Part shown: in pieces, positions 1 to 11,458 of the stretch
Layout: every line of letters begins with the position of its first letter
Numbering within the stretch: the stretch's first letter is position 1
Assembly: GCA_013407085.1 (NCBI GenBank)
Contig: JACCGJ010005514.1
Location: forward strand, 1-64,000
Direction: 5' to 3'
Source: Atriophallophorus winterbourni
Taxonomy: Eukaryota > Platyhelminthes > Trematoda > Plagiorchiida > Microphallidae
Length of the DNA stretch: 64,000 bases
Notes under the pieces: model-generated
What the model was told of the DNA's origin: nothing
The model's input: the letters and a program-made list of their open reading frames with translations, nothing else
The model's database searches: none
Made by a program: the position numbers and the translations under genes

Positions 1-699
1 AAACCTGGGATCCCATGAGAGTATAAAATATCTAGTGAAGAGTTTATCTTAAGGATTTGGGATAGTGAGTGAACGGTTAGGGTTTCTACAAGCGTTTTAT
101 ATTTTCCTGTAGATGTGCACATACGGAAATGAAGAGGAAGGGAATTCCAAAGTTGTGCATATCTAACTAAAAAGAAGTTACGTCTAACTTTAGTGTGAGA
201 CATAGGGATATTCAACAGCCTTGTTCGATTGCGCAGATCATATCGGATATAATCGTGAAAGCGCATGCCAGACTGAAGCTTAATTCGTTGCTGGGTAATG
301 AATCGAAAGGAAAAAAGCAGATTCAGACGAATTCTGCGTAATCATAGTGGTTCGACATTCAGCAAATTACACCTTTCAAGATAAGGCGAGGGGTTTGAAT
401 AGCCTAAAGTTATTTTGCTGAAAGTACGTTGAAGTCTCTAAGAGAAAACAATCACGCCTACCCATGTGAGAATAGATGATATTACAATAATCGAGAATTG
501 GTAGGACCTTCATCTTATGCAATGCCATTTTACTCTCGCGTGAGAGGAATTTATGGTTAATAAGGCTAAAGTTTTGTCTTGCTCTCGCAATGAGGTGTCT
601 AGCTTGTTCATTAAAATTAAGAGAACAGGAGTATCTGAATCCAAGGTCCTTAATTTCTGCAGAAAGTGTGATGGTCAAGCCATTTATCGTGAGTGTGTT

Positions 700-1485
700 A
701 GAAGGGATTGAACAACGCTATCCCATAGATTGTGTCTTAGAAGCATAAAATTCTAATCCCCATTGTGAGCCCCAGCTAGATAGAGAGGGGAGATCACAGT
801 TAAGGGATATCAGAGCCTGTGACACTTCACCAGGAGGAGATGTTAAGACTACTTTTATGTCATCCGCGAAGATAAATAGCTCAGAGTGATCTACAACATT
901 TTGTAGATCATTAACATAGATAAGAAAAAGAAGTGGACCAAGAACGCTGCATTGAATTACGCCACTCGGAATCGGCTAATTAGTTGAGGTGACACCATTA
1001 ACGTGAACCAAAAAGGTGCGGTCAGATAGAAAAGAACGGAACAAGCTCAATAAAGGCCCATGTAAACCTAAACATGATAACTTTAAAAGAAGTAGCGTAT
1101 GAGGAACCCGATCGAAAGCTTTGCTTATGTCTAAGAATACAACAATCACTGGTAGTCCTTGTTCAAGGGAAGCCGTTATGAGATCTAAGTATTCTAACTG
1201 ACAGGTTACACAGGACTTTTGGCTAATGAATCCATGTTGGACTGAAGAGAACGCATCTGGACCAAGGTAGCCCAACAAAGAATTTTTGAATAACCTTTCA
1301 ACTAATCTAGACAGAATAGGAGTATGATTAATAAGGCGATAATTCGTAACGAGGTTCCAATTACCAGATTTTAATCGTGGGATAATAACAGAGTGTTTCC
1401 AATGAGTTGGAAAAACTCCACATTTGAGAGAAATATTGAAAAGATTTAATAAAAGTAAAGGAAAGTCTTCATTATCGTTATGCAA
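700..1485 (-). pseudogene. LINE reverse transcriptase remnant
   Basis: Reading down from 1485, the frame gives WKHSVIIPRLKSG, then a degraded NYR block, VQHGF, and the motif-A block VVFLDISKAFDRVPH, ending near 976. After a short break the RT continues in another frame with VLGPLLFLIYVNDL and FIFADDIKVV (about 859-960), the metal-binding motif C region. The break between the blocks is a frameshift or stop. This is the polymerase of the element whose endonuclease lies at 2150-2755. Confidence 0.85.
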
Positions 1486-2149
1486 GATGGCTGATATAAA
1501 ACCTACATCATCAGGCTTATAAGAGATTTTACTTCGACGAGAAACGTCTTTTACTTTTGTACAGAAAAAGTAAAGGAGTCAATATTATTTAAGGGAGTGC
1601 TATTGTTTGCTGGTGGATGGTAAGGGTTGTTATTGAACGGGCTGCTGAAGAATAAAGATAAAGCCTGACTTATTGTGACTGCATCAGAAGTGACTATTTC
1701 TTTATCATCTTTTTCATCTATTATGGAGGGAATGTCATGTGTTGACCGGATACACCTGGTCTTCGAAAGGTAATTTGATGATTTCGTCATTGAGTCACTG
1801 CCTAAAGCCTTTTTTCTTGGCGTTCTAGAAGACGAATCTTAACATTTGAAAGAGAGTTACAGAGTTCGTGTCTGCGCATAACCGAAAATAAATCTAACTT
1901 ATGGTTCACAGAAGCAGAAAGTCGAGCTATCTTGTTCTCCAGAAGGTTTATTGGGTCCCGCTTACGCTTCCTAATTTGAGAGGAAGACGAACTTCAAAGG
2001 CATGCTGAGATGTTATCATGAGAAATCGAGGAGATGCGCTTGAAGTTTGAGGAAAGAAAGAATTCTGTCCAGTCGTAGGTTCTAAAAATATTCGAAAACT
2101 TCGTCCAATTGATATGAACTTTCTCATCTTTGCGTATATGTGCTGGTTT

Positions 2150-2755
2150 TTACGAAAGACGCAAAACGCAAGTTATCATATTATGGTCGCAGCCGGGTGG
2201 TGGAGCTGAGATTTCAACGTTGGTGGGATCAGTGCCTAAAGTAAAAATCAAATCTAAAACGCTGGACAACCTCGTAGGCTTCTTCACAGATTGTGTGAAA
2301 CCTAAAAGATGAATCGTTTTGGAGAAGGATGAAAATTTATTTGAAGAATACGGGGAATTCCAGCAGGCGTATGGCATGTTGAAGTCTCCAGCAATAATCT
2401 TATTATTGGAGGGGGCAATGGACGCCTCAGTAAAAGCATTTATAAGCTTATCAACAGTGAGCGTGGATGGAGATGGCGGGTTGTAAATGCATCCTATGAG
2501 AGCATCAAGAGAAGGTAAGGATATCCAAATTGAGTCGTCCAGATCATCTAATATACGAGAGCTATGTATTTCTGCTTGGAAATATGTACTAAAATAAATG
2601 AGAATACCACCACCACGAGTGTGGTTGCGGTCCATACGAAACATAAAATAGCTGGCTAGTTCAATTGAAACGTTTTGAACGTCATTTTTACTTAACAATT
2701 TTTCTGCAAAATTTAGTCCCCTGATGTACCTAGTGGGATTGCGGCGACCGTTCAA
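2150..2755 (-). pseudogene. LINE endonuclease domain remnant
   Basis: This 201-codon open stretch has the marks of an exonuclease-endonuclease-phosphatase domain of non-LTR elements: GGGILIY, then IIAGDFNMP followed by W, then a SVLDLIFT block, and GCDHNMI, which corresponds to the catalytic SDH region with S replaced by C. In a live element this enzyme nicks the target DNA to prime reverse transcription. The N-terminal part of the domain is missing or frameshifted, and no linked intact RT follows, so it should not be functional. Confidence 0.8.
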
Positions 2756-3059
2756 ACAACAATCAATCTATTTAATCGATATTAATCAATGATGCTCTTA
2801 TTCAAAAATTGTCGTTAATAATCATACATTAATTACAATACACTTCTGTTGTGCGCGTTACCCGCATTCTTGGTCGATCTGAGTTTTTTGGGAATTTCCC
2901 CTCGGGAACGTAATATTTCGAGTAGAAATATTGAGGTCACCACACGAACAACAAGGAATTATCAAAGGAGGATTGCGGATTATATGTACGTAGATCGAAA
3001 GAAGTGTTCGTGAGTCAGATCGCTTAATTTGTACTGCGTGTTTTACACTAGCTTGACTG

Positions 3060-4080
3060 GTCCACTACAGTTACAAGTGGCGTACCTCGAGGCACAGTAT
3101 TGTGACCATTACCCTTCTTTGTGTACGCGAACGATATTCCTGAAATAGTGCACATCAAAATCATTTTATTTACGAACGACATCAAAGTCTGGACTAGAGT
3201 AGGCACCATAGAAGGTTCTCAAATTCTACAACCAGATTCTCGAAGCACTTCATACATAGTCCCTGCGAAACTGCTTAGCATTCAACATCCAAAAATGTAA
3301 AATGTCAAACGTCGGTAAAGCGTTCGAATTCAAATACTCTCTTGAATCTCAGCAACTTTCACGGTTCACGGAAAAGAAAGGCGTGGGTGTGCTGATTAGC
3401 AATAACTTGAAATGTACACAGCAGTGTTCTGTGGTATACAAAAAGTCCTACTTAAGTTTAGCACTGCTCAGAAGAATCTTCGTTACTTTCACAAAGCAGA
3501 TACTCCCACGGATATTTAACACCTATATCTGGCCAACAATGGAGTACGCTATTCAAGCATTGTCCCCATGGTTATCAAAGGACATGACGACGCTGCAACT
3601 CTTATATCACCGCGCTGCAAAACTGGTAACCGGACTATATAACAAGCCATACGCGAAGAGGATTGTAACTCTGAACCTCTTTGACTTTTCGTACCGTCAT
3701 GTCATGTGTGACTTGATCCTCATGTTCAACATTCAGCATACAGTGGATCACCCACTTGAACACCTGTTTCATCAGCAAGAAGCACGTGGTAGCAGATCTC
3801 ATGGCTACACGTTAATTATTAAACACTCTAGATAAAATTTTCGAAGCATCTTCTTTGCTGTTCGAGTTTGTTTTATATGGAACTCCCTGCCCGAACATAT
3901 CATTTGTTTATAAATCCTAAACATGTTCAAGGCTGAACTTTACAATTATATGTTGAACAAATCCAACCTCGCACCAAGCTGATGAAACATTTTTGTTTTT
4001 TATGCATGCGCTATATATTTAATTTATGTTTACTGTATAGTATTTGATTTTTGGATCAATAAACTTTGAATTACGTTGAA
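3060..4080 (+). mobile_element. 3' half of a second LINE, plus strand, decayed
   Basis: A degraded RT motif-C region is readable at about 3073-3210 (SGVPRG; YAND in place of YVND; FTND in place of FADD). It is followed by an open thumb/C-terminal stretch at 3302-3835 with MEYAIQALSPWL and a YHRAAKLVTGL block. The copy ends near 4045-4080 in a tail of the form TTTTTGGATCAATAAAC followed by TTGAATTACGTTGAA. It belongs to the same family as the copy at 18500-19880, which has the near-identical block MEYSIQALAPWL. The 5' part is absent, as expected for target-primed insertion. Confidence 0.8.
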
Positions 4081-4269
4081 ATAGATGAAATGCTTGAAAA
4101 TATAAACAGTCTAATCTTACCAGTATTGTTGATTAATGTTGTTCAATAGGTTTTTACTGTATAATGAGGAGAAAGCTTGTATATGCCGTAAGGCGGCGTG
4201 TGCAATGGGTCGGTAAAACGAAAACGTTACGTTTACTGTTCCAAATGCAGCATAAGTAAAGTGTAGAAA

Positions 4270-4376
4270 GCACCATCGATGGATTTTGTGTCATTTGTAA
4301 ACTTTGGACATCTGTGGTTACACTAAAGTATTTACTTTTTGGACCACTAAAACTTTGAATTAATTTGAATTTGAAA
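4270..4376 (+). mobile_element. Isolated LINE 3' tail
   Basis: The stretch ends TTTTTGGACCACTAAAAC then TTTGAATTAATTTGAATTTG, which matches the 3' end of the LINE at 3060-4080. No coding sequence is attached, so it is a very short 5'-truncated copy or a duplicated tail. Confidence 0.55.
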
Positions 4377-4599
4377 AACTAAACGCAACTAAAAATACAT
4401 TTGCCGCAGAGTCCACAGGTAATGCGTGGGTAAGGACGTTCTAGGCGGAGTCCTAGAAAAGCTGTTAGCTGGTAAACATTTAGTGGGCTTCTAACGGTAC
4501 TGCAATTCGCGCAGAACGAGAAAATTATGTTGTCACGAGAGAATGAAATGAAAAACGGTATGAATCGTGACAAATATAATAAATTGAAATATTTCCGTT

Positions 4600-7500
4600 T
4601 ATTTTAAAAACCGAAATTAACTCTGTTTATTACTGAGAAATTAATCCATGCAATCGCATTAGATTGAAATTTCAGTCACTATCGGTCCCATGCTAGGTGA
4701 GGTTAAGCGAGCATCAACATAATGAAAATCTCGTACTATGGTAATCGAATTACGAAACCGATATTGAAATTTTTCGAGAGTTCAGAAATCGAATCTCTAT
4801 AAATTATTATCAACACTTTTCTAATTTATGCCAATCAGTTTCAATGATTTTTTGTTTGTACTTACCCGTCAGCAATTGCAATACGGAAACATATTTTACA
4901 ATATTTTGAATATTTTCTACATGTTATCACCTCTGTTATTCTACTCAAAGAAATTACTAGATTATAACGCAGTTCGTATATTGTCCTGAAAAAATAAATG
5001 TGCGCGCTAAATTGGCTGATTAAGTTGTTCCATAATTCACATTCTGTAAATTATTATACTAAATGTTTAAACATGATGTTTTAATATTTATTTCGCCAGT
5101 TATATTATTATTGGAATTACTGAAGAATTATTTCAAAGAAAAATATTTCTTACAAAATCATTGTAATTTTGTAAACACGTGTAACATGAGAACGCAAATA
5201 AAATCAAATAGTTGTATATTTTGAGATATAGGTTACTGTTAAACGTTTCAATTAATAGAGATGTTTTAAAAATGTGTTGATTTGATTTTCAAAAATAACT
5301 TAACTGACATGTTCATTAAATTGATTCATTATTTTTTATGGAGAAAATTATCAAATTAATCTATATTCAATGGTAAGCAACGGTTTCAGTGCAAACTAAA
5401 TATTTCGTCATAAAAGCTTATAATTTATACTATTTTCAGACGATAGAAACAATTGCAATAGCTGCAGTTATTTAAAAAATCAGGTTCGAAGTTTTAAATT
5501 TATATTATTTCCATATTTCAAGTCATCTGCTCAAAACAATCAAAATAGAAGTAACTTAGAGATTGCCCATGTATGATAAAAAAGATAACAGGCCCACAAC
5601 AGAACTTTCATGAACAATAAATGAAGTAGGATACCATTAGGCGGAATTTTTCTTTTCGAGACCAAATTTGAGGGCGATTAAAAATTGATAAAATGAATCT
5701 CGTTACGAAGTAATATAACGCATGATTTGCCTTCTATTCTGTTTTCGACTATCGATTAACGCTATATTCTAATGGCACCGAGCTTTCAGTAATTTGATAA
5801 TGCACGAGTTTTTTGCTTGGAGATTACCTGTTGCTTCTCATTGGATATGTAATCAGTATGTACAGATTTGGACAGTCCAATGTCGAGTGGTGCACAAGGT
5901 TCCAACTATATTGCGCTACTATACAGAAATCTGTTCAAAATGGTCTATGTTATTTTACGGAATGCCGTTTAAATGAGTTTCGCTTCTATCAGACGAATTT
6001 TCATTGATTTGTTTCAAGTATTTTTATTTTTACATTTGATTTTCAGTCCTGTGCTTGTATTGTGACGTCGATGACCGGCTTGTGTAGTGTACAGAATATT
6101 CAGCCGCATTTAATTTTTCACGCAACGTCAGGCACGATTTTGGTCCGATTTTCTTTATTGTTTGAAGTTTCTAATAATTTAGCGTTATTTGATATTGAGC
6201 ACATGGTAACAATCAACTAGCTCTTTGTAGATCATATATCGTATAATACGGTTTTCACTAGGATTTTGCTTTTGGTTGCAACATGACCTCTTTCTCTTAC
6301 AGTCGATTTTCAGATGAGGCCATCTGTGATGCCTTTGCAATTCGAATAATTTTGGGCTGCGCACGTCATTGAGATCCATGTATTCCAGCTATCTAGTTAG
6401 TCTAATCATAATATCAATGTTGCTGCCTTCGGTAGTTTATTGAGTTATCCGATACAAGAGTTGGTTGGCCTTGCTCTAGTGCATACATTGTTGGTATTTA
6501 TCAGGTTACTTTTGTTAATAATTTAGCCTGTTAATGATTTGTAAACCTGTTGACTACTACTGCGCTTTTGGATATTCATTGTTTTGCTTCAATTTTCAAC
6601 TGGCTTCTCTGTCACTACCAAAAGCATTCTCGAAACCATAAACTTTTATGCAGTGATGAATGCAATGCTTCAAATTTTTTTAATGAATATGAGCTGAACA
6701 GTAATTGATTTAGGTATAATCTGTTTTGCATTAATATTGCCTTTTCCAATTTAGTTTCGTGTCTAATGTCTCTATCTATTTCTAATAAGCACCTTGCTAG
6801 GCATAATCCGTTTTGTTCAAACTTTTTACTAGGTTTTCAGGCTTCCTATCAATGTAAACTAGCTCTTGCTTTCAATATTTTGATTCAAAGTGATAGCATC
6901 TTGCTGTTGTTGTCGCAGCTGACTTAGGAGCATGTAAAAAGATGATGTCAGAATCAGAGTCCTAGTAATTTTTAATGACATTATAGCTTGAATAATCTCT
7001 GTATTAGACCATACTTTTGTATATGAGAAAACGCTTTTTTAATTATTATAACAAAGCACACCCTATATAGTAACTGGACGGATCTCCTGAAAGCTATACA
7101 TCCATCTTTTTCTTTGCTCTTAATAGATGGTGATTGCTCTTCATCTTTATTTATACCCTGTCTTCCTTCATAGTTCGTTCGGCTGTATCGGTCAGTGTTT
7201 GAAATTTACTGCACCGCTAAAACCTACCTCAAAGCTCCAAAATATATTGTTTTCAAGACACAAAAATACTTTCGGACTCGATTGGATTGAAGTTTCGAAA
7301 ATCTTATAAACGATTAAATTGAATGCTGCTCCGATAGTTTGAGATATTTCAATAGTTGGGCTGTAGAAAACATGATGGTGTGTGAGCAACTGGCAGGGTG
7401 TAAAACTTTGATCTATTCATGTTCGACCGACACAAATGTCTGTGTATTAAAAACATGACACAAGTGGTTAAACAGAATAAAATGCCAGTATTTATGATCC

Positions 7501-8500
7501 GTTGGAGAGAGACTGATACTCAGTTATTTATCAGACATCTATCTGTACATTTTATAACAAGAGCAATTAGTGATTTGCTTCAATATACTATTTCAAAGAA
7601 CGTAAGACTTTTCCATCGGCTGGAAAACAAATTTTTATTTCGTAAACTTGATTCCAGCCGCCATCCTGTTAATCATCAGAACCTGGTGCCTTGTGGCGAT
7701 AAATTTGATTAAACAAATCAGTGAAATCTCTCGGATTCAATGGAAACCTCAAGTGAGATCAACTGGAGTAAAAGTTTATATATCATCAATACCAACTGCT
7801 TCACGGAGCAAGATAGACTGGGAAATCTCCAACTTCACGAATCATCCAGTTGGTTACACCACCTGTTATTCGTATTTCTTATAAGATGAAACAAGTTTCT
7901 CATATTGGGGGTTCTGTCCGTTCTCCATCACTCCTGGGTTTGACTGAGATCGTAATACGCTTCCTTTGCTATCGGTGTTAAATTGGTCCATAGCTGCAGC
8001 TGATTGAAAGTGCTGGCTAACTGTGGTGGCTGTCGAGTACCACGTTTAGAATTGTCTCACACGTCGGTTGTTTTCTTTGGACAACATTTTCACGTTACCC
8101 AATCAAACGGAATGCCGAATTAATAGGACAACATTCACATCCTGAGCTTCCAATTTTTCTTTCTACTGTTAAGTTGAAACGTTTTTTTTCAATTTGCTCA
8201 CAGCCTTTGCAGAGTCAACTGAGCGAGCATTCCATCATTGAACTGGCAACTAGTTTGCGTTAAATAAACGTTCATAAAGCAGTATGAATACAAAATTCAT
8301 AAAATATGCGACATACATTAATTTGAGCGAATTTACTGAAACCCAGTTACTAGATTCACTGAAATGAAACCCGCAGCCATTCAACGAGGATATTTGTTTT
8401 CAAGAAAGATCGTATTTAGATCCACTGCTCATTAACACTATCTTAGGGAAGGCTAAGAGTAATCAAAATCAATTTGACCCAGTTTAGTTGCGTTTTTACT
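4600..8500. other. AT-rich region without a recognisable gene
   Basis: Only short frames (under 100 codons) occur here, including 5794-5976 and 7419-7712, and none shows a domain, a family likeness or a paired set of splice signals that I could support. Base composition is strongly AT-rich with long T and A runs. I see no tRNA, no satellite and no clear mobile element. It is best read as intergenic sequence to the left of the ARM-TIR-SAM gene. Confidence 0.6.
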
Positions 8501-8512
8501 TTCAGTGGTATG

Positions 8513-8615
8513 AAAGCACAAGCATAAACCAGGCAAAGTGCCGCACAGTCAGAGACTGTACGTGGGCGATATTACTGTCAGTTTGCCCAGGCCTAGACAG
8601 ATATGAAAACAGAGA
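8513..8615 (+). repeat. SINE-like repeat family A, 5' part
   Basis: The core GTGCCGCACAGTCAGAGACT and the later CCCAGGCCTAGACAGATATG match the family A consensus seen at 51420-51600 and 59515-59710. The copy stops after the first ~100 bp. Confidence 0.8.
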
Positions 8616-8923
8616 ATAAAGTGCTTTTCGCCAAAACGTTTCGAGAGTCAGGTATAGAATAGCCCATGTTCAGATTATAAACAGGTGCCCATGTTGCGAA
8701 ACCAGAACCAACGGTGAACTCACATGAACGGAGTCGTTCCAAACAATCTCATGGAACAGTGATGATTCGAAAGGCAAAAATGGGTGCTAAGAAGATATAG
8801 TCTTTCGTGTCCGAATGCCAGCTAAGCAGTTGTTCACTATTGTCGTTTAGATGACCATCAAGACCAAACATTTCATCCAAGAAAGTTTCGGTTTATGATA
8901 GAGTACTTACACGGCAACTCATT

Positions 8924-9280
8924 TCACCAGCTAAAATCGCTCATAAACCCGCGTCAACACTCCGCAACCATTTAAACAACACGAAAGACAAGGCGATGAA
9001 AGAAAAACATTCAAATATCGTATACAAGATTACATTGAAAGATTGTGAAAAGAACTACGTCGGAAAAACAGGTCGCAAACTGAGCACAAGACTGCATGAA
9101 CATCAGTTAGACGTACGCAGACACGACAGGAATTCACGAATCTCAATACATATCGACCGATTCGGGCATTAGTTCGACTGGGACCGCACACAAATATTAG
9201 ACAAAGGAAACGACCGGTGGGCGCGAGAATCCTTTGAAGCGTGGCACTCAATGACATGCCCAATTAACCAGCTTTTCTAA
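8924..9280 (+). pseudogene. GIY-YIG endonuclease remnant of a Penelope-like element
   Basis: One frame of 119 codons reads KIAHKPASTLRNHL, then IVYKI and, 13 residues later, YVGKTGRKLSTRLHEH, and ends with WARESFEAWH. The spacing of the Y-I and YVG motifs, the R of TGRKLSTR, and the later glutamate follow the GIY-YIG nuclease fold as it occurs at the C-terminus of Penelope-like retroelements, where the upstream KP-stLr-ls-KD stretch is also typical. A single in-frame TAG follows RFGH. No reverse transcriptase is readable upstream, so only the nuclease end survives. Normally this domain nicks target DNA for integration. Confidence 0.75.
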
Positions 9281-9289
9281 TTGGTTGCA

Positions 9290-10590
9290 ACATATGGACC
9301 AATGAGTATCCGCTTTTCAGAGAAAGCATAGTATGAGTGATGAAGAACGGACAGACAAACTGTTAAAAACCAAAGAATTCCGACTACAAGACGCTTCTAA
9401 AGAAATCTTGCTAACGATGTAATCTAGTCCTAAAATTATCATTAATACTTCAAAAAACTTAGTATTGGTCTGATGGCGAACCGTCTAAAACCAACTGCGC
9501 AAGCTCAGCGAACATAATTTGAACATCATCCACACCCTGTGCTACGAATATTTTCCTTTATTGCTGAGTTCATATAACGTTCCATAAAACTCATCTAAGG
9601 AAATGTTATAAATCTATTTAGTTAGTACATTGGTAGTGGCAAAAGCAAACTGGTTGCGACATTTATTGCAGAATCCATCCTTTGGGCAGGACCCATTTAG
9701 ACTTGCTGCACAGACGAGGGTGTCCATTGTGGTCCAGTCCCACAGTGCAGCATTGATTCAGTCACTCAAATTGATTCAAATAACAGTTAATAAGAGATAA
9801 TATAGCGCCTACATGATTTGACAAGCTTAGATGGTGGTTTGCATGTTTGATGGATTATATGGAGCTATGACCGAGCTGGTTATGTAGTCAATATCGTGGC
9901 TATCAAGGGTGTGTAAAGTTGGCTGTTGTCTGATGCCAATAACGTCAGTACATTTAACACCGCAGATTTGATTGACACATGCTGGTGAAAGAACTCTCTC
10001 GTGAAGTTAAGCGCGTGCTATGTATTTGAAGTAAAACCTTGATTTCGAGATTTTAGAGGACTAGATACGCCTCCGATAAAGCTACCAAGTAGTTGACTAC
10101 AAAATTGAGAAGGTTGTATAAATATCCTTCTTTAAAGATGTAGAAAGAAAAGATACGCAATAAGAGAGGCAAAACGATACGAAAACGGTACGGTAATACG
10201 AGATAAAAATTAACTAAAAATAACGCCGATTAATAACGGAAAAATTGACTTATCGGAAAAATACCCTAGGATGCGAATATTCTGGGGTCACCAATTTTTA
10301 GTAGACCGACTACTGCAACTACGTCTCACCAATGTCGGAGGAAACGGAGAGAACAATAAGGATTGTATCGAGGCAGCCAAAACGTGTACAACTGTAAAGA
10401 TTATCAATCACGTAGCACGCGTGATCGGAAAATGGTCCAAGTCAACAAATTTGCGTTCCGGCAAAACACAGGTGTTACAGTTTAATGAGCTTCGGGGAAA
10501 TTTTGTTGTCATCAAAATGTTTTTTTTTCTAACTAACCAAATATACAAGGATTATTGCTATTGGTAAACGCTTAAAGGTAAAAGGTAGCA
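9290..10590. other. Gene-poor stretch
   Basis: No gene is supported. A segment at about 9490-9575 (around TGTGCTACGAATATTTTCC) resembles 26968-27038 (around TGAGCTACGAATAGTTTCC), so it is probably a decayed piece of the RTE-type LINE whose 3' end lies at 26790-27295. A 98-codon frame at 10271-10567 has no recognisable features. Confidence 0.45.
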
Positions 10591-10599
10591 GGTAAAAAC

Positions 10600-10790
10600 C
10601 GTACTATTCATGAAGTATAACTTGGAAATCGCCCGGCCTATCTTTACACTGATATACTGCTTGATACACGTCCCTGTCTTGTTTTATACACTTAATTTTC
10701 AATGTTTATCATCATATGGTTATTGTTAAGCTTGTTGATTTTTAGATCAGCAGAAAACTTGAATTACCTCGAATTACAGCTAGTACTATT
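10600..10790 (+). mobile_element. LINE 3' UTR fragment
   Basis: The end TTTTTAGATCAGCAGAAAAC followed by TTGAATTACCTCGAATTAC matches the tail of the LINE at 3060-4080. Weaker likeness continues upstream, to about 10600. It is a short 5'-truncated insertion. Confidence 0.6.
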
Positions 10791-11307
10791 CATCAACGAT
10801 CAAGTTGCCTGAAATGGACGCTATATAAGCTGTCTTAATCATATCTCGCTCTAAGAGCATCTAAATGTCATTTTAAATGCTATCAAAGTTTCCCACATCC
10901 GCAAGTTTGGAATCCGATGCCTATATCGGTTCCAATTGTAATTCGTGTGTAAGTGCGGGGAATGTGAGCAACACATTACTGTAGTTGAACACCGTCTGAC
11001 AATCTACTTCCGTCTATTTCAAGAAGGTCTATATTTTTCACCCCTTTAGCAATGGTTTTAACTTTAGTATTGCCCATTTCTCGTCTTGAGAGGGAGCTTC
11101 GACACAGAAATAACCGCCAATTCACAGCCTTTCGTAACTTACGTGACACAGCATATGTAATCTCAGTTGATTCCCGGTTTTCATGGGCTGCACTTGTTTG
11201 GTCGTATTTGTACTTTGGTTTGCTTCGCCTCAATGATCTAATTCTGTCATTTTTCATAGATACAGAGAAGCTGAGGGTCTTTTCGGTGCAATATTCGCGG
11301 TTTGCAG

Positions 11308-11356
11308 CATGAAACCTGCCGTGGGATGTGTGATTGAAATGCGTGCAAACGAGCTT
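11308..11356 (+). repeat. Dispersed repeat family B, fragment
   Basis: It contains GTGGGATGTGTGATTGAAAT then GCGTGCAAACGAGCTTTTT. This corresponds to the reverse complement of the family B copy at 23505-23755. It sits just upstream of the splice acceptor before the ARM-TIR-SAM coding exon. Confidence 0.65.
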
Positions 11357-11416
11357 TTTCTATCAAATATTATTTTTCACATCTTTATTGCAAATTAATG
11401 CTAATCTACCTTTCAG

Positions 11417-11458
11417 GTGACCAGCTGCACCCACAATTCGCCGATGATTTGAATCCAC
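11417..11458 (+). other. 5' UTR part of the ARM-TIR-SAM coding exon, with splice acceptor
   Basis: A pyrimidine tract ending in CTACCTTTCAG (AG at 11415-11416) precedes this leader. It has an in-frame TGA two codons before the ATG at 11459, and a short upstream ATG-ATT-TGA. So the coding start is 11459 and an upstream exon or a trans-spliced leader must supply the 5' end. I cannot tell cis- from trans-splicing here. Confidence 0.55.

Larger units (their letters stand above)
1..2755 (-). mobile_element. Decayed non-LTR (LINE) retrotransposon, 5'-to-3' on the minus strand, cut by the window edge
   Basis: Read on the minus strand, an apurinic-type endonuclease (2755 to 2150) is followed by reverse transcriptase pieces (1485 to about 1), in the order found in CR1/Jockey-type LINEs. 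Between them, about 1500-2100 has no intact frame. The RT part includes the YVND and FADD-type catalytic blocks (about 860-930) and then a thumb/C-terminal stretch (678-376). Frameshifts and stops break it into at least four frames, so it is a dead copy. The element continues past base 1. The family is assigned from domain order and motifs only. Confidence 0.85.
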
